10,960 nt of DNA from Dictyocoela muelleri (taxonomy: Eukaryota; Microsporidia): positions 1 to 10,960 of the forward strand of contig SDVU01000262.1 in NCBI GenBank assembly GCA_016256075.1. Direction: 5' to 3'. Below, piece by piece: positions 1-8,172 of this stretch. Below the pieces are notes generated by a model that had not been told where the DNA came from, ran no database searches, and saw only the letters and a list, made by a program, of their open reading frames with translations. Numbering within the stretch: the first letter of the stretch is position 1; every line of letters begins with the position of its first letter. The position numbers and the translations under genes were made by a program.

Positions 1-117
1 CTCATAAAAAACCGATTTCATATTTTCAAAGATCATAGTTAAATACCAGAGAAAAAAATATTTTTCCTCTGGTATTTAACTATGATCTTTGAAAATATGA
101 AATCGGTTTTTTATGAG
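1..117. repeat. Long near-perfect palindrome (hairpin) at window edge
   Basis: Bases 1-51 are the exact reverse complement of bases 67-117. The 15-base spacer (52-66) is itself nearly palindromic (AAAAATATTTTT at 54-65), so the whole 117 bp could fold into one hairpin. No reading frame or transposase-like content is visible inside. The left arm starts at base 1, so it may continue outside the window. It could be a tiny hairpin element, a fold-back assembly artefact at a contig edge, or a real chromosomal palindrome; the sequence alone cannot decide. Confidence 0.9.
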
Positions 118-199
118 CTCTTATGTACGCTTACTAAATTTGTATCGAAATGGATACCCAGTGCCGGAAATTTTAATAAAAATAAGTTTTATTCTTTTT

Positions 200-240
200 T
201 TTTGGCGAGTTGAACCGTTTTTTATTTTGGCGAGTTAAAC
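200..240 (+). repeat. Two direct copies of a GGCGAGTT-containing motif, 25 bp apart
   Basis: The string TTTTGGCGAGTT followed by an AAC-containing tail occurs twice in tandem, with GGCGAGTT at 204-211 and 229-236. The same octamer appears again inside the foldback element near 10158. It is short and its role is unknown. It could be a terminal motif of the adjacent decayed transposon, but nothing proves this. Confidence 0.35.
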
Positions 241-261
241 ATAACGATTTCACATATAGAG

Positions 262-548
262 AGGCATGTAAAGCAATTAATTATTGTATATAATGGTGGA
301 AGGAGAAGATATTCTTCTTTAAGTGCACATGGATATATTCATTTTACTTTTAACCATCGCAATCACATTGTAGATCCCTTTACCGGCGTTACACAAACAC
401 TATTGAAGTTAATTGGGCAGCGTTGAAAAGACATGTGGCACCTAGATGTTTTAGTATTGGGTTGTTAGAAAGGCATCTACTCAGGTTCATGATTGTAAGG
501 AATGAAAAAAGTGGTTTAAAGACTATATTATATTTATTAATAAAATAA
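262..548 (+). pseudogene. Merlin/ISXO2-type transposase, C-terminal fragment (copy A)
   Basis: Translation of this stretch gives the end of an ISXO2/IS1595-like DDE transposase, the enzyme of eukaryotic Merlin DNA transposons. Visible landmarks are G-Y-I-H-F-T-F-N-H (about 331-357), then V-D-P-F-T-G (370-387), then T-N-T-I-E-V-N-W (393-416) and L-K-R-H, ending at a TAA at 546-548. The E at 405-407 aligns with the last catalytic acidic residue of the family, which sits in an H-T-x-x-I-E motif. One frameshift is needed: a single base, apparently the C of the expected His codon, is missing near 390. The N-terminal two thirds, including the first catalytic Asp, are absent. It overlaps in content with copy B downstream, so they are two separate insertions rather than pieces of one gene. 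It is dead DNA. Family assignment is by motif memory and would be settled by a profile search. Confidence 0.8.
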
Positions 549-811
549 ATTAAAGAAATTTTTTTCTGATCATTGCTAAAAAGGGTTATTGGGTTATTTT
601 TTAGTATAAGCCCCCCTTTTGCAATTTTGCCTAATTTGCTCCAAATTTTATATATTTTTTATCCATTTAAAATGGTAATAATTGGATTTTTATTAGAATT
701 AATCAACGTATTCAAATGCCTGGTGTGTACTCCCGGCGTAATAGTAGTTTAGGAAGTGTGTTTATTTTTGTTCTTTCAATGACTTTGGCTCTTTTTTTCA
801 CATAATGTAAA
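549..811. other. Spacer between the two transposase relics
   Basis: AT-rich, non-coding sequence. It holds a run of six C followed by TTTT near 610-620, but no terminal inverted repeat that I can pair with the ends of either Merlin relic. Confidence 0.4.
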
Positions 812-1458
812 AAAAAGATACAGCCGGATATTTTTAGATTTTGCATAGAATGGAATCTTTTACTGCCAAATCGAAGATGCATCAAACGCCGAAAATCAAT
901 GAAACTAATAAATCATGGATGTAGTGAGAGTTTAATATGGGGCTTTAAGACATAAAGGAGCCATCGTGAGAAAAATTCAATCCGTGAGATGTCAGTTTTC
1001 CAAGAATTGAAATTACATTGAATATCATCATCCTTATAATCTACGAATTGGCCTTAAAAAAATCGATAAAAATGGCACAAAAATGCCAATTGGTTGATAA
1101 AAAGACGGTTGATAGAGTTTTGGGTTTAATAAGAAGTTACCAAAAAATTTGTTGTACAAATAGGAGAACTGGTGATATTGTAGATGTAAACAAGACCTGT
1201 CCGCCTCGTCGAAAATACAAGAAAGAGTGAATGCTTTAAAATTTATGGTGTAGAGGGGAGGGATTTCAAAATTAACAAAAAGGACTTTTTGCTATTACAT
1301 CAACCCGAAACAAAGAGGCATTGACCTATATAATAGCTAAATATATTAGAGCTGGTAACAGTGTTATTACTGACGAGAGGAAGGGATGCAAAGATCTCGA
1401 AAAGTTAGGGTTCATTCATGAAAGTGAAAACCACTTAAAAAATTTCATTAACCCTTAA
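812..1458 (+). pseudogene. Merlin/ISXO2-type transposase, N-terminal and central part (copy B)
   Basis: A second, independent Merlin relic. Reading from about 812 gives Q-P-D-I-F-R-F, then L-L-L-P-N-R-R-C (857-880) with the family's N-terminal Cys-rich/arginine region, and W-G-F-K-T (939-953). The frame then moves to the longest open piece (1018-1230), with I-I-I-L-I-I-Y-E-L-A, D-K-K-T-V-D-R-V and I-V-D-V-N-K-T-C, ending R-R-K-Y-K-K-E. The last motif aligns with the family's V-E-I-D-E-T: the first catalytic Asp appears as Asn (about 1189). After a stop, a third frame resumes at about 1293 with T-R-N-K-E-A-L-T-Y-I-I-A-K-Y-I and V-I-T-D-E-R-K-G (second catalytic Asp at 1372-1374), then G-F-I-H and N-F-I-N-P before TAA at 1456. 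The C-terminal part with the last catalytic Glu is missing. At least two frame changes and several stops make it a pseudogene. Confidence 0.82.
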
Positions 1459-1831
1459 GCGCTATATACATACACGGAATATTGATAACATGTAGCGTTG
1501 GTAAAAATCATATATAAGAAGTAGAGGTACAAAAAATAAAAAGAGCTATGAATCTTTCCTTCGGGAATTTTTATTTTTAAAAACTGTAAATTTGCCTGTA
1601 CGAACGATCATGGCGGTTCTATTTCGCTTCATTGAATAAAAGTTATTCATTTAACATGAATAATTATTTTTTTATTAAAAAAACGTTTTCCCTAATACCG
1701 AATTTTACATATTTTTCTTATTAAATTTATAAATTTATAATAATATTAATTTAAAAATTAATAATAATATAAAATAAAAAATAACGTTTAAAATAAAAAA
1801 TAACGTTTAAAATAAAATAAAAATTATATAT
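1459..1831. other. AT-rich non-coding stretch
   Basis: No reading frame of note. It is dominated by A/T runs and short palindromic AT tracts (about 1715-1770), and contains the 19-bp tandem repeat listed separately. No Merlin terminal repeat was recognised here. Confidence 0.5.
1771..1823. repeat. 19-bp tandem repeat, two full units plus a partial one
   Basis: The unit AAAATAAAAAATAACGTTT occurs exactly at 1771-1789 and 1790-1808, followed by a degenerate A/T continuation. It is a small local expansion next to the 3' edge of the SINE-like repeat and may be part of that element's tail or simple slippage. Confidence 0.75.
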
Positions 1832-2276
1832 TTATATTACATGCTGACAACATCCATAGCTGCAACCCGGAATGGGTCTCTTATATGTATCTGCGACCTT
1901 TGGTTCTTGATGTTCCGATAATACATCACTTCCTAAGCTACCCAGAAGCCCAGCAGTATACGCGGTTTCCGTTTAATCAATGACTCGGCAGGATACAGGT
2001 AATATGCAGCTTTTCATTTTTTTTTTCACTACTTTTTGCCGAGATGTGTCACCGCTCTCATCCCAATACCTAAGAGGATATCTTCTACTTTTTTGTAAAA
2101 GATTAAACCGATCTTATTTGAGTCAAACCACACTGGAACAACTGTATAATATTACTATAATCTTTGACCACTAATGTCATTCGATCACTGTTTATTAAAG
2201 AGTGACGTCAGCGGTATTCGACCCACGATACTTAAATTATAAATTCAAGAGTGTTAACCACGAGCTTTTTAGCTCA
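1832..2276 (-). mobile_element. SINE-like repeat with tRNA-like head, uninterrupted copy
   Basis: Read on the minus strand this copy starts with a tRNA-like head (about 2276-2205), passes through a linker with TGACGTCACTCTTTAATAAA, and ends in a body richer in G+C than its surroundings (about 2145-1832). The same order of head, linker and body, with extended similarity by eye throughout, recurs on the plus strand at 8599-9910, where it is split by an insertion. Head and body therefore form one repeat unit of about 445 bp rather than chance neighbours. It resembles a tRNA-derived SINE: a Pol III-type internal promoter and no protein of its own. I see no clear target duplication or simple 3' tail, so a multicopy non-coding RNA gene family is the alternative. 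The frame at 1980-2174 inside the body is probably accidental. Confidence 0.6.
2213..2266 (-). promoter_or_regulatory. Degenerate Pol III A box and B box of the left SINE-like copy
   Basis: On the minus strand AGCTCGTGG (2266-2258) resembles an A box and GGGTCGAATACC (2224-2213) a B box with changes from GGTTCGANTCC. Spacing is like that in a tRNA. The counterpart at 8606-8659 has the exact B box, so this copy looks more decayed and is probably inactive. Confidence 0.5.
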
Positions 2277-2339
2277 AAATCAAATCATAACTTACTAAAA
2301 TAAGCTACTAAAAATATTATTTCGGTAAAAAAATAAAGC

Positions 2340-2345
2340 TTTATT
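2340..2345 (-). terminator. AATAAA polyadenylation signal of the eL20 gene
   Basis: On the minus strand AATAAA lies 27-32 bases past the last base of the eL20 stop codon (TAA at 2375-2373). Close placement of this signal is usual in compact microsporidian genes. AT richness makes chance matches common, so the position is the main support. Confidence 0.5.
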
Positions 2346-2372
2346 AACCATGAAAATCTTTAAATGAAAATT

Positions 2373-2891
2373 TTAATTGAAAACTTCTTCGACATTTTCA
2401 ACAAAAATAACATTTTTCCTATTCAAGACACATTTTTCGATAGGATACTCGACATCATCTACCATAAACTGTTTAATATAATTTCTCTTGACGTCGCCCT
2501 CAGCAATGACATTAATTTCAATTATATCAACCATTCCAGGCTTAGCTGAATGTTTACCCGCCATATCACTGTAAATAGAACCAACTGCTTCACAACGATT
2601 AGTAGCTCTAACTTCCTTGTACATTATACTTTTCTTACCTCTTTTCGATTTAAAACTCAACTTAACACCATAATTCTTAACTGTCATTTCATGATTTTCT
2701 TTAATTTCCTCAATTTTCAAAATTACTGATTTTGATGATTTTAACTTTTTTTGAATTTTCATCAATTTGTTGTGTTTTGAACGAGCAATAATTTGGTTTG
2801 GTGCAAAGATAGTGGTTATGAAAACTGTTGGATTTGGGTTTCCTGGAGTTGGAATTTTTGAACCATAAATTTTATATTCTTTGACGATCAT
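2373..2891 (-). CDS. RPL20: 60S ribosomal protein eL20 (L18a/L20 family)
   Basis: A structural protein of the large ribosomal subunit. The 172-residue product has the length of yeast eL20 and follows it from end to end: K-E-Y near residue 4, I-F-A-P-N at 28-32 followed by an A-R-S motif, V-K-N-Y-G at 71-75, M-Y-K-E at 90-93, D-M-A-G-K-H at 109-114 (D-M-A-x-x-H in yeast) and D-V-K-R with I-K-Q-F at 133-142. The usual basic C-terminal tail is replaced by an acidic one. Overall it is highly diverged, as microsporidian ribosomal proteins tend to be. The start is well supported: a CCCC motif sits three bases upstream and homology begins within the first few residues. No intron is needed. It is the only intact host gene here, flanked by a SINE-like repeat about 100 bp past its stop and by the LTR element about 800 bp upstream. 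Assignment is by recalled family motifs; I am confident of the family. Confidence 0.9.
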   Translation of the reverse strand: MIVKEYKIYGSKIPTPGNPNPTVFITTIFAPNQIIARSKHNKLMKIQKKLKSSKSVILKIEEIKENHEMTVKNYGVKLSFKSKRGKKSIMYKEVRATNRCEAVGSIYSDMAGKHSAKPGMVDIIEINVIAEGDVKRNYIKQFMVDDVEYPIEKCVLNRKNVIFVENVEEVFN

Positions 2892-2902
2892 TAAGGGGTT
2901 TT
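2892..2902 (-). promoter_or_regulatory. CCC-type start-proximal signal of the eL20 gene
   Basis: On the minus strand the sequence is AAAACCCCTTA directly followed by ATG. A CCC- or GGG-like motif immediately before the start codon, usually paired with a very short 5' leader, is a known microsporidian gene signature, strongest on ribosomal protein genes. A-rich and T-rich tracts lie just upstream (2903-2930). This motif both fixes the start codon and is the best single clue to the organism group. Confidence 0.75.
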
Positions 2903-2929
2903 AAATTTTTTTTTAAAAAATATTTTTTT

Positions 2930-2973
2930 GATTTTTTAATGAAACGATGATTTTTTAATGAAACGATGATTTT
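2930..2973. repeat. 19-bp tandem repeat upstream of eL20
   Basis: The unit GATTTTTTAATGAAACGAT occurs exactly at 2930-2948 and 2949-2967, with a third partial unit starting at 2968. It lies 40-80 bases upstream of the eL20 start. It may be neutral slippage or a duplicated upstream element; no known factor site was recognised. Confidence 0.8.
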
Positions 2974-3698
2974 CTTATAAAAACACGAATAATATTCAGA
3001 TTAGTTTGAAAGTAAAATATCAAAAATAAAACTATCTAAAATGTTAAGCAGAATTCTCACTTCTATCGTATTTGCTCAATGAATGCTACATTTAATTTTT
3101 TTAATTAATTTGAAATAACTCCCATTTTATTTTTAAATATTTTAAAATAACCTTAAAAAACCAAAACTATTTGCTGGTTGTTTTAATAAGAACATTTTCT
3201 TTAAATTAATATTCAAATAAACACATATCGATATTCTTGATAAATCATATTTCCGCATTTAAGATTTTAAAACGGCTAATATTATACCAAATATTATTAT
3301 GATTTCCGCGCAAATTTATAAATCAATATAATTAATTAACGATTTTATGTTTCTGATATGAATTTTAGTAAAGATGGATATACAACATTAAAATTTTAAT
3401 ATACACACATTTTTTACTAATTTGGGTGATAGTGATACTCTGCTCGCTAATTATAACTATTTTCTTTTAAAATTTTTATCTTAAAGAGAGATTAAATAAA
3501 CCTAATAACAAAGCAGTGCATTTTATTTAATTTTCAATCGACATTAGATATCTGATTGTCTCTATTTTCGACGGAAAATTTAAATCTGCACGACAGCTTT
3601 GCCTAAACCTCTTTTTAAAATTTTATTACTTTATATTTCATTTTTTAATACCAACTATAAATTATTTATCATCGTATCAGCTATTCGTGAAATATCAC
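2974..3698. other. Non-coding interval between eL20 and the LTR element
   Basis: About 725 bp of AT-rich sequence with no convincing reading frame on either strand, no tRNA-like signal and no recognisable transposon remnant. It contains scattered short AT palindromes only. It ends at the insertion point of the retrotransposon. Confidence 0.5.
3694..3698. repeat. Probable target-site duplication of the LTR element (left copy)
   Basis: The five bases before the left LTR are ATCAC and the five after the right LTR (8030-8034) are ATCCC. A 5-bp duplication is usual for Ty3/gypsy integration, and four of five bases agree, as expected for an old insertion. With only five bases the match is suggestive, not proof. 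Confidence 0.45.
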
Positions 3699-4082
3699 TG
3701 TCCTGTCCTCGGGGGTTTACAGGTACTATTAAATAAATACTGAAGAAAGATGTTTTTATAAACTTTATTGTGGTGCTTGCCACTGTTATATCTTTTACTT
3801 GTATTCTGATTGATTAAGTCTTGTTCCTCACCATGGTTATTGTAATTACTACTTGTTACTCTTTTATCCATGTATTTAATTTTCAGAGTTTCTTATATGC
3901 ATTTTTGTGATAGATTAAATTTATTTGAAAAGTGAATTGAAGATAAAGTTAATTAAAAATGAATTGTGAAAAATGAATATATTAGGTGAATATATAATTA
4001 TATATGTGTGAGGAAAAGAGGCGGAGGCGATCGATTTACATTTTATCAAATGAAATGTCATGGATTGTCTCTGGACATGACA
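3699..4082 (-). repeat. Downstream (3') LTR of the Ty3/gypsy element
   Basis: 384 bp, same length as the partner at 7646-8029 and about 93% identical by eye. Its outer edge is the left boundary of the element. It ends inside with CATGACA, which pairs with TGTCATG a little inward and could form a short terminal hairpin. The open frame seen on the plus strand from 4008 is a by-product of LTR sequence and is not a gene. Confidence 0.92.
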
Positions 4083-4190
4083 TCTCGCCCACCAAATAAG
4101 GTTTTACATTTTTTATGTTTACGATATTGCTTTTACTTTTTTCATCACAATATGTTAAGATTTGGTTGTTTGCAGAGATTTTTTTTTATT

Positions 4191-5010
4191 TCAAATGGTC
4201 CGATAAACGAGCTGTCTGTTTTTGTTTTGGGGTGTATTTTTATATCTGTGGTATTTCCTATTTTTGTTTTTAACCTTTTGATTTTTATTTTCATATTTAT
4301 TTTCATTTAAATGAAAGTCTTTTGCTTGCTTATTAAATTTTAAAATTTCTTCTGGGGAATTTCCAAATGAAGTATTGACTATCTTATTTATACGGTTTTC
4401 AATTATGATTTTTATTTGTTCCAAATTCCATCCTTTATAGATCCTTAATATCTTTGTGATTATTTGATTAATTCTTTCTGAGATAGAATTTCCAGTTGGG
4501 TTGTAAGGTGTAGTAAATATCTGTTTAATACCTTTTGATTTCATATAATTTTTTGTCTTTTTAGAAACATAACAAAGACCATTATCACTTAGTATGGTTT
4601 GAGGAATCTTGAACTCAGATAACCATTCTTCATTAAAAGCTCTAATGAAATCATCAGCTCGAATATTTGATATAAACCTACATTTTGTAAAACGTGAACA
4701 TCGATCGGTTATTGTTATGATGTATATCTTATTTGATTTCATATCATGATCAAATTCAGAACCATCAAAAGGCCCATAAATATCCGTTGATACATCTTTC
4801 AAAGGTTTGTTTTTTATTATAACACCTTCCAACAGACCATATTTGGTTTTAGCATTATAATTTAACTGACAATAATGACACTTCAGTGTCGTTTCTTTGA
4901 TATATCTTGAAAGATTTTTGATTTTTAATTTTGATTTCAAAGTTTTGAGAGTACATGCGTAACCGGGGTGACCATTTTCAATATGGAATTTTCTGAGCCA
5001 GTTTATTATT
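4191..5010 (-). pseudogene. Integrase region of the Ty3/gypsy element
   Basis: The retroelement integrase, which joins the cDNA to host DNA. Landmarks include an H-x4-H pair near 4960-4990 followed by C-x2-C (C-H-Y-C, about 4880-4869), together the HHCC zinc-binding domain, and a catalytic core with D in T-D-I-Y-G-P-F, D in L-S-D-N-G and E in I-S-E-R, spaced D-35-E as in the family. The C-terminal part is lysine and asparagine rich. It is the last pol domain, which places the element in Ty3/gypsy. Fossil copy. Confidence 0.88.
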
Positions 5011-5098
5011 GAAATTTTTGATCTTTTAGAGTTATCAGAATTTTTGTCTGCATTATGATATGTGTCATTTTTATGATTATTTTGAGATGCAAGTACAT

Positions 5099-6364
5099 TT
5101 AATCGAGAAGCCTGTCAGCAATTGTATTGTCGCAGCCTCTTACATGATTGTACGTGATATCGAATATGGAAAGTTCGGCTTTCCTTCTGATAGTTCGTAT
5201 ATTGTAGTCAAATTTATCAAAAATATTTTTGCGACTATCAGTATGCACAATTATTTTCGAACCACCTATAAGTTTGGCCCAATGATTTACAGCCCTGAAA
5301 ATCGATAACATTTCTTTTTCGACTGTCGTGTATCTTTCCTCACATTCGATGTACTTCTTGCTAAAGTACTCAATAACATTGCCCTTCTGTGATAGAACCG
5401 CCACTATTGCCTTGTCACTGGCATCTGAAGATATTTCGAAAGGTAGATTTAAGTCTGGTATGAATAGTTTTGATTTTTCTCTGAGTTCGTTATATATAGT
5501 ATGAACAATTTTCATATCATCTTCAGATACAGAAATTTTATGTTTCTTGCCTTTTATCATGTTATAGAAATGTGAAAGTTTTGATGATAAATTTGGTATA
5601 AATTTTCTATACCAGTTAATTTCGCCAAGAAGCTTTTGAATTTGTCTTTTTGTTCTAGGTTTATTCCATGGGGGGAGACAGGTAATTCTTTTTGTGTCGG
5701 GTTTAATGACATTTTCTGAAATTTCAAACCCAAGATAAGTAATTTTAGATTTCATGAGTTCAGTTTTATCAAAATTTACTAAAATATTATTTTCAGATAA
5801 ACGATTGAATAGTGTATGCAAAGTTTTTATATGATCATCATTATTTTTAGAAAATACTAAAATATCGTCAACAAATATTGTTATATTTTTGATGTCGGAA
5901 AGCTTTTCAACTATAATATTATGGAAGAATTTTGGTGCATTGACCAAGCCAAATGGAATTCTTTTAAATTCAAATTTTCCAAAACATGTGGCAAAGGCTG
6001 TTTTGTGTTGATCCTTTTCATTGATTTTTACTTGGTAAAACCCCTTTTTCAAATCTAACTTAGAAAACACTTTCATTCCATTCATTTTGTAAAAGTTTTC
6101 ATGTATATCCGGGAAAGAATACTCCATTTTATGACTTATTTTATTAAGGTCTCTATAATCAACAAGAAGCCTCCCTGTGCCATCATTTTTCTTTATAAAA
6201 CATGGAGCTGAGAACATCGATCTAGATTTACTGATTATGTTGTTTTCTCTAAGACGGTCAATTTCGTCTTTAAGAAGTATTTTTTGATGTATCGGCAGTG
6301 GATATGGCTTTCGTGATGTAATATTATTATTTTCAGTTGGTATAAAAAATTCTACGTCAGTCAT
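5099..6364 (-). pseudogene. Reverse transcriptase and RNase H region of the Ty3/gypsy element
   Basis: The best preserved part of the element. Over about 421 residues it shows the family's RT blocks: L-V-D-Y-R-D-L-N (67-74), K-L-D-L-K-K-G-F-Y-Q (102-111), I-P-F-G-L-V-N-A-P (136-144) and the active-site F-V-D-D (164-167), then L-G-F-E-I-S (211-216). RNase H follows with D in S-S-D-A-S-D (about 314), E in V-E-K-E-M-L (about 350), D in H-T-D-S-R (about 376) and a final A-D-R-L-L-D. Length and order fit a Ty3/gypsy pol. Overlapping plus-strand frames are shadows. Confidence 0.93.
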
Positions 6365-6456
6365 TTCTTTTTCATGGTTTATTTTTAATTTATAATCAGA
6401 TATTATCTCATCTAATTCGGCTATTTCGTGTGTGTTTTTGTGTTCTGGATTGTTTT

Positions 6457-6890
6457 TTAGTGAAGTATTCGGGTTGTCGCAACATTATTAAGTTCGTGGG
6501 ATTTATTGTTTAGTAAGATGATATTATTTGATAAATCCAGTATTATTTTGTGCATTTTAATCGTATCTGAACCAATTATTAATTTTTCGCTTAGATCTTT
6601 TAATATATGTGCTCGAAAATTTAGGTTAGTTTTATTATCGATATCAAATATGCAAATATTTGTGTATCTATTTATAACACATTTAGACCCATTTGCGAGC
6701 TTTACATAGAAAGGTTGGCATTCGTTTTTTGAAAGCTCTAATTTTTTACAATAAGAATCACTGATTAATGAAAAACTTGCACAGCTATCAATTAAAATTT
6801 TTAGAGGTTTATCATTACTCGAATTTATAAAGAGATATGGCAAAGAATAAGTTTCAAGATTATTTATTCCTCCTTTACTTTTATCATTAG
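6457..6890 (-). pseudogene. Aspartic protease region of the Ty3/gypsy element
   Basis: Between the gag zinc knuckle and RT there is a retropepsin-like segment. The active-site region lies in the hydrophobic run I-L-I-D-S followed by S-F-S-L-I-S, and a second conserved strand ends I-I-G-S-D, the family's I-I-G-x-D motif. This protease cuts the gag-pol polyprotein. Position and motifs support the call; similarity is weaker than for RT. Confidence 0.75.
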
Positions 6891-7817
6891 TACCAAACCT
6901 TTTATTCTGTACTATGCACTCTTGATCACTATGAGATCTACTCTTGTGCAATTTACACCATTTAGATTTGTACAATGGTTTATCACGAAATAATTTTGTT
7001 TGCTGTATGGTACTTGGTGATGATGTTGTTTCAAATGTCTCGCAAAGTTTTTCTGTTTCTGATATACGTTTCATGATAGAATTCGCATCGTATAATCCAA
7101 GTTCAGAATATTTCAGAATCAATTCCTTTGGTAATCCATTCATAAATGTTTCTTCAAATTTTCTTTGGAGTTCCATTTTTGTATAAGAGTTCGAACTTCA
7201 ACTCTTTTTATTACTTCTTTTATATGAATACAATATTCATCAATTGTTTTGAAGTTGGCAAGTTTTAGAGATTGTAGATAGGATGATAAGCGAGGTAAGT
7301 ATTGGATTAGATATTTATTTCTTAGAATAATGTTAAATGCACGCTCTACATCAAGGGAATCAGATATATCTATACGTATTTCGTCACTTATGAGAGATTT
7401 CAGAACTTTGAGTGATACTTTATCGGACCAATTTGTAAGTTTGGCTGTTTCTCTAAAATTTTCAATAAATTCAAATACATTTTGGTTATAATTATCGAGA
7501 ATATATATTTCTCTTGTCATTTTTATATCGGTATCTTCAATTTTGTAATCAATTGTTATCTTCTTATCAAATTTATTTATTCCGCGGTTTGTTATTGATT
7601 CAATATCTTCTACTGTGGGAGATATCGGGACTATTGAATTCAACTTGTCCTGTCCTCGGGGTGTACAGGTACTATTAAAGAAATATTGAAGAAAGATGTT
7701 TTTATTAACTAAATTGCGGTGTTTGCCACTGTTGTATCTTTTACTTGTATTCTGATTGATTAAGCCTTGTTCCTCACCATGGTTATTGTAATTACTACTT
7801 GTTCCTCTTTTATCCAT
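6891..7817 (-). pseudogene. Gag region of the Ty3/gypsy element, starting inside the 5' LTR
   Basis: The capsid/nucleocapsid region. Its first ATG lies at 7817, well within the 5' LTR, so the first 57 or so codons are LTR sequence. The middle is helical and charged with no strong motif, as usual for retrotransposon capsids. The end carries a knuckle C-x2-H-x4-H-x4-C (C-K-L-H to E-C, about 6960-6915), a variant found in Ty3/gypsy gag proteins. The capsid call rests on position and this knuckle. Confidence 0.78.
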
Positions 7818-8029
7818 TGTTTTAATTTTCAGAGTTTCTTATATGCATTTTTGTGATAGATTAAATTTATTTGAAAGGTGAATTGAAGATAAAGTTAATT
7901 AAAATATTTGTAAATATATGAATATATTAGTAAATATATATAATTGTATATTGTGTGAGGCAAAGAGGCGGAGGCGATCGATTTACATTTTATCGAATGA
8001 AATGTCATGGATTGTCTCTGGACATGACA
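7646..8029 (-). repeat. Upstream (5') LTR of the Ty3/gypsy element
   Basis: 384 bp, matching 3699-4082. On the minus strand it begins TGTCATGTCC and ends GGACAGGACA, and carries a TATA-like tract (about 7943-7934) some 90 bases from its start, a plausible Pol II promoter for the element. It also contains the gag start codon at 7817. The internal sequence right after it (7645 downwards, AGTTGAATTC) does not begin with TGG, so no ordinary tRNA primer site is evident. Confidence 0.92.
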
Positions 8030-8107
8030 ATCCCTAGAACCAAAAGATCAAATGAGCTTATAATTTTATTAAACTTCTTTATTTTCAATTTTTTTATTTC
8101 ATCATTC

Positions 8108-8172
8108 AAATTTTCAAAAACAGCCAATTTTCTCAAAAACAGCCAAATTGCCCAAAAACAGCCAATTTTCCC
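8108..8172. repeat. 19-bp tandem repeat, three units
   Basis: The core CAAAAACAGCCAA recurs at 8115-8127, 8134-8146 and 8153-8165, exactly 19 bases apart, with slightly variable TTTTCTC-like spacers. It lies about 80 bp outside the right LTR. No function is evident. Confidence 0.85.

Larger units (their letters stand above)
3699..8029 (-). mobile_element. Ty3/gypsy LTR retrotransposon, both LTRs present, broken
   Basis: A 4331-bp element oriented on the minus strand. Both ends carry 384-bp LTRs that start TGTC and end GACA/GACA-like on each strand. Domain order on the minus strand is gag, protease, reverse transcriptase, RNase H, integrase; integrase after RNase H defines the Ty3/gypsy (Metaviridae) order. 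A purine-rich tract (GGTGGGCGAGA) abuts the 3' LTR at 4093-4083 and is a likely polypurine tract. The LTRs differ at roughly 25-30 positions by eye, so the copy is of moderate age, and its internal reading frames are interrupted in about three places. It is a fossil that keeps recognisable ends and all main parts. Ty3/gypsy elements are known from several microsporidia. Confidence 0.93.

Noticed and set aside
2364-2549. Plus-strand open frame of 61 residues
   Set aside because: It lies antisense to the well-supported eL20 gene and has no motif of its own.
2900-3698. A hidden short host gene upstream of eL20
   Set aside because: No frame on either strand has a CCC-type signal, recognisable motif or useful length.
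4008-4310. Plus-strand frame beginning in the LTR, with a partner at 7955-8182
   Set aside because: Both arise from the same LTR sequence read on the wrong strand; after the LTR they diverge into unrelated sequence.
5060-5308. Plus-strand frame of 82 residues, and similar ones at 6506-6709 and 6944-7186
   Set aside because: All are antisense shadows of the RNase H, protease and gag regions of the retrotransposon.
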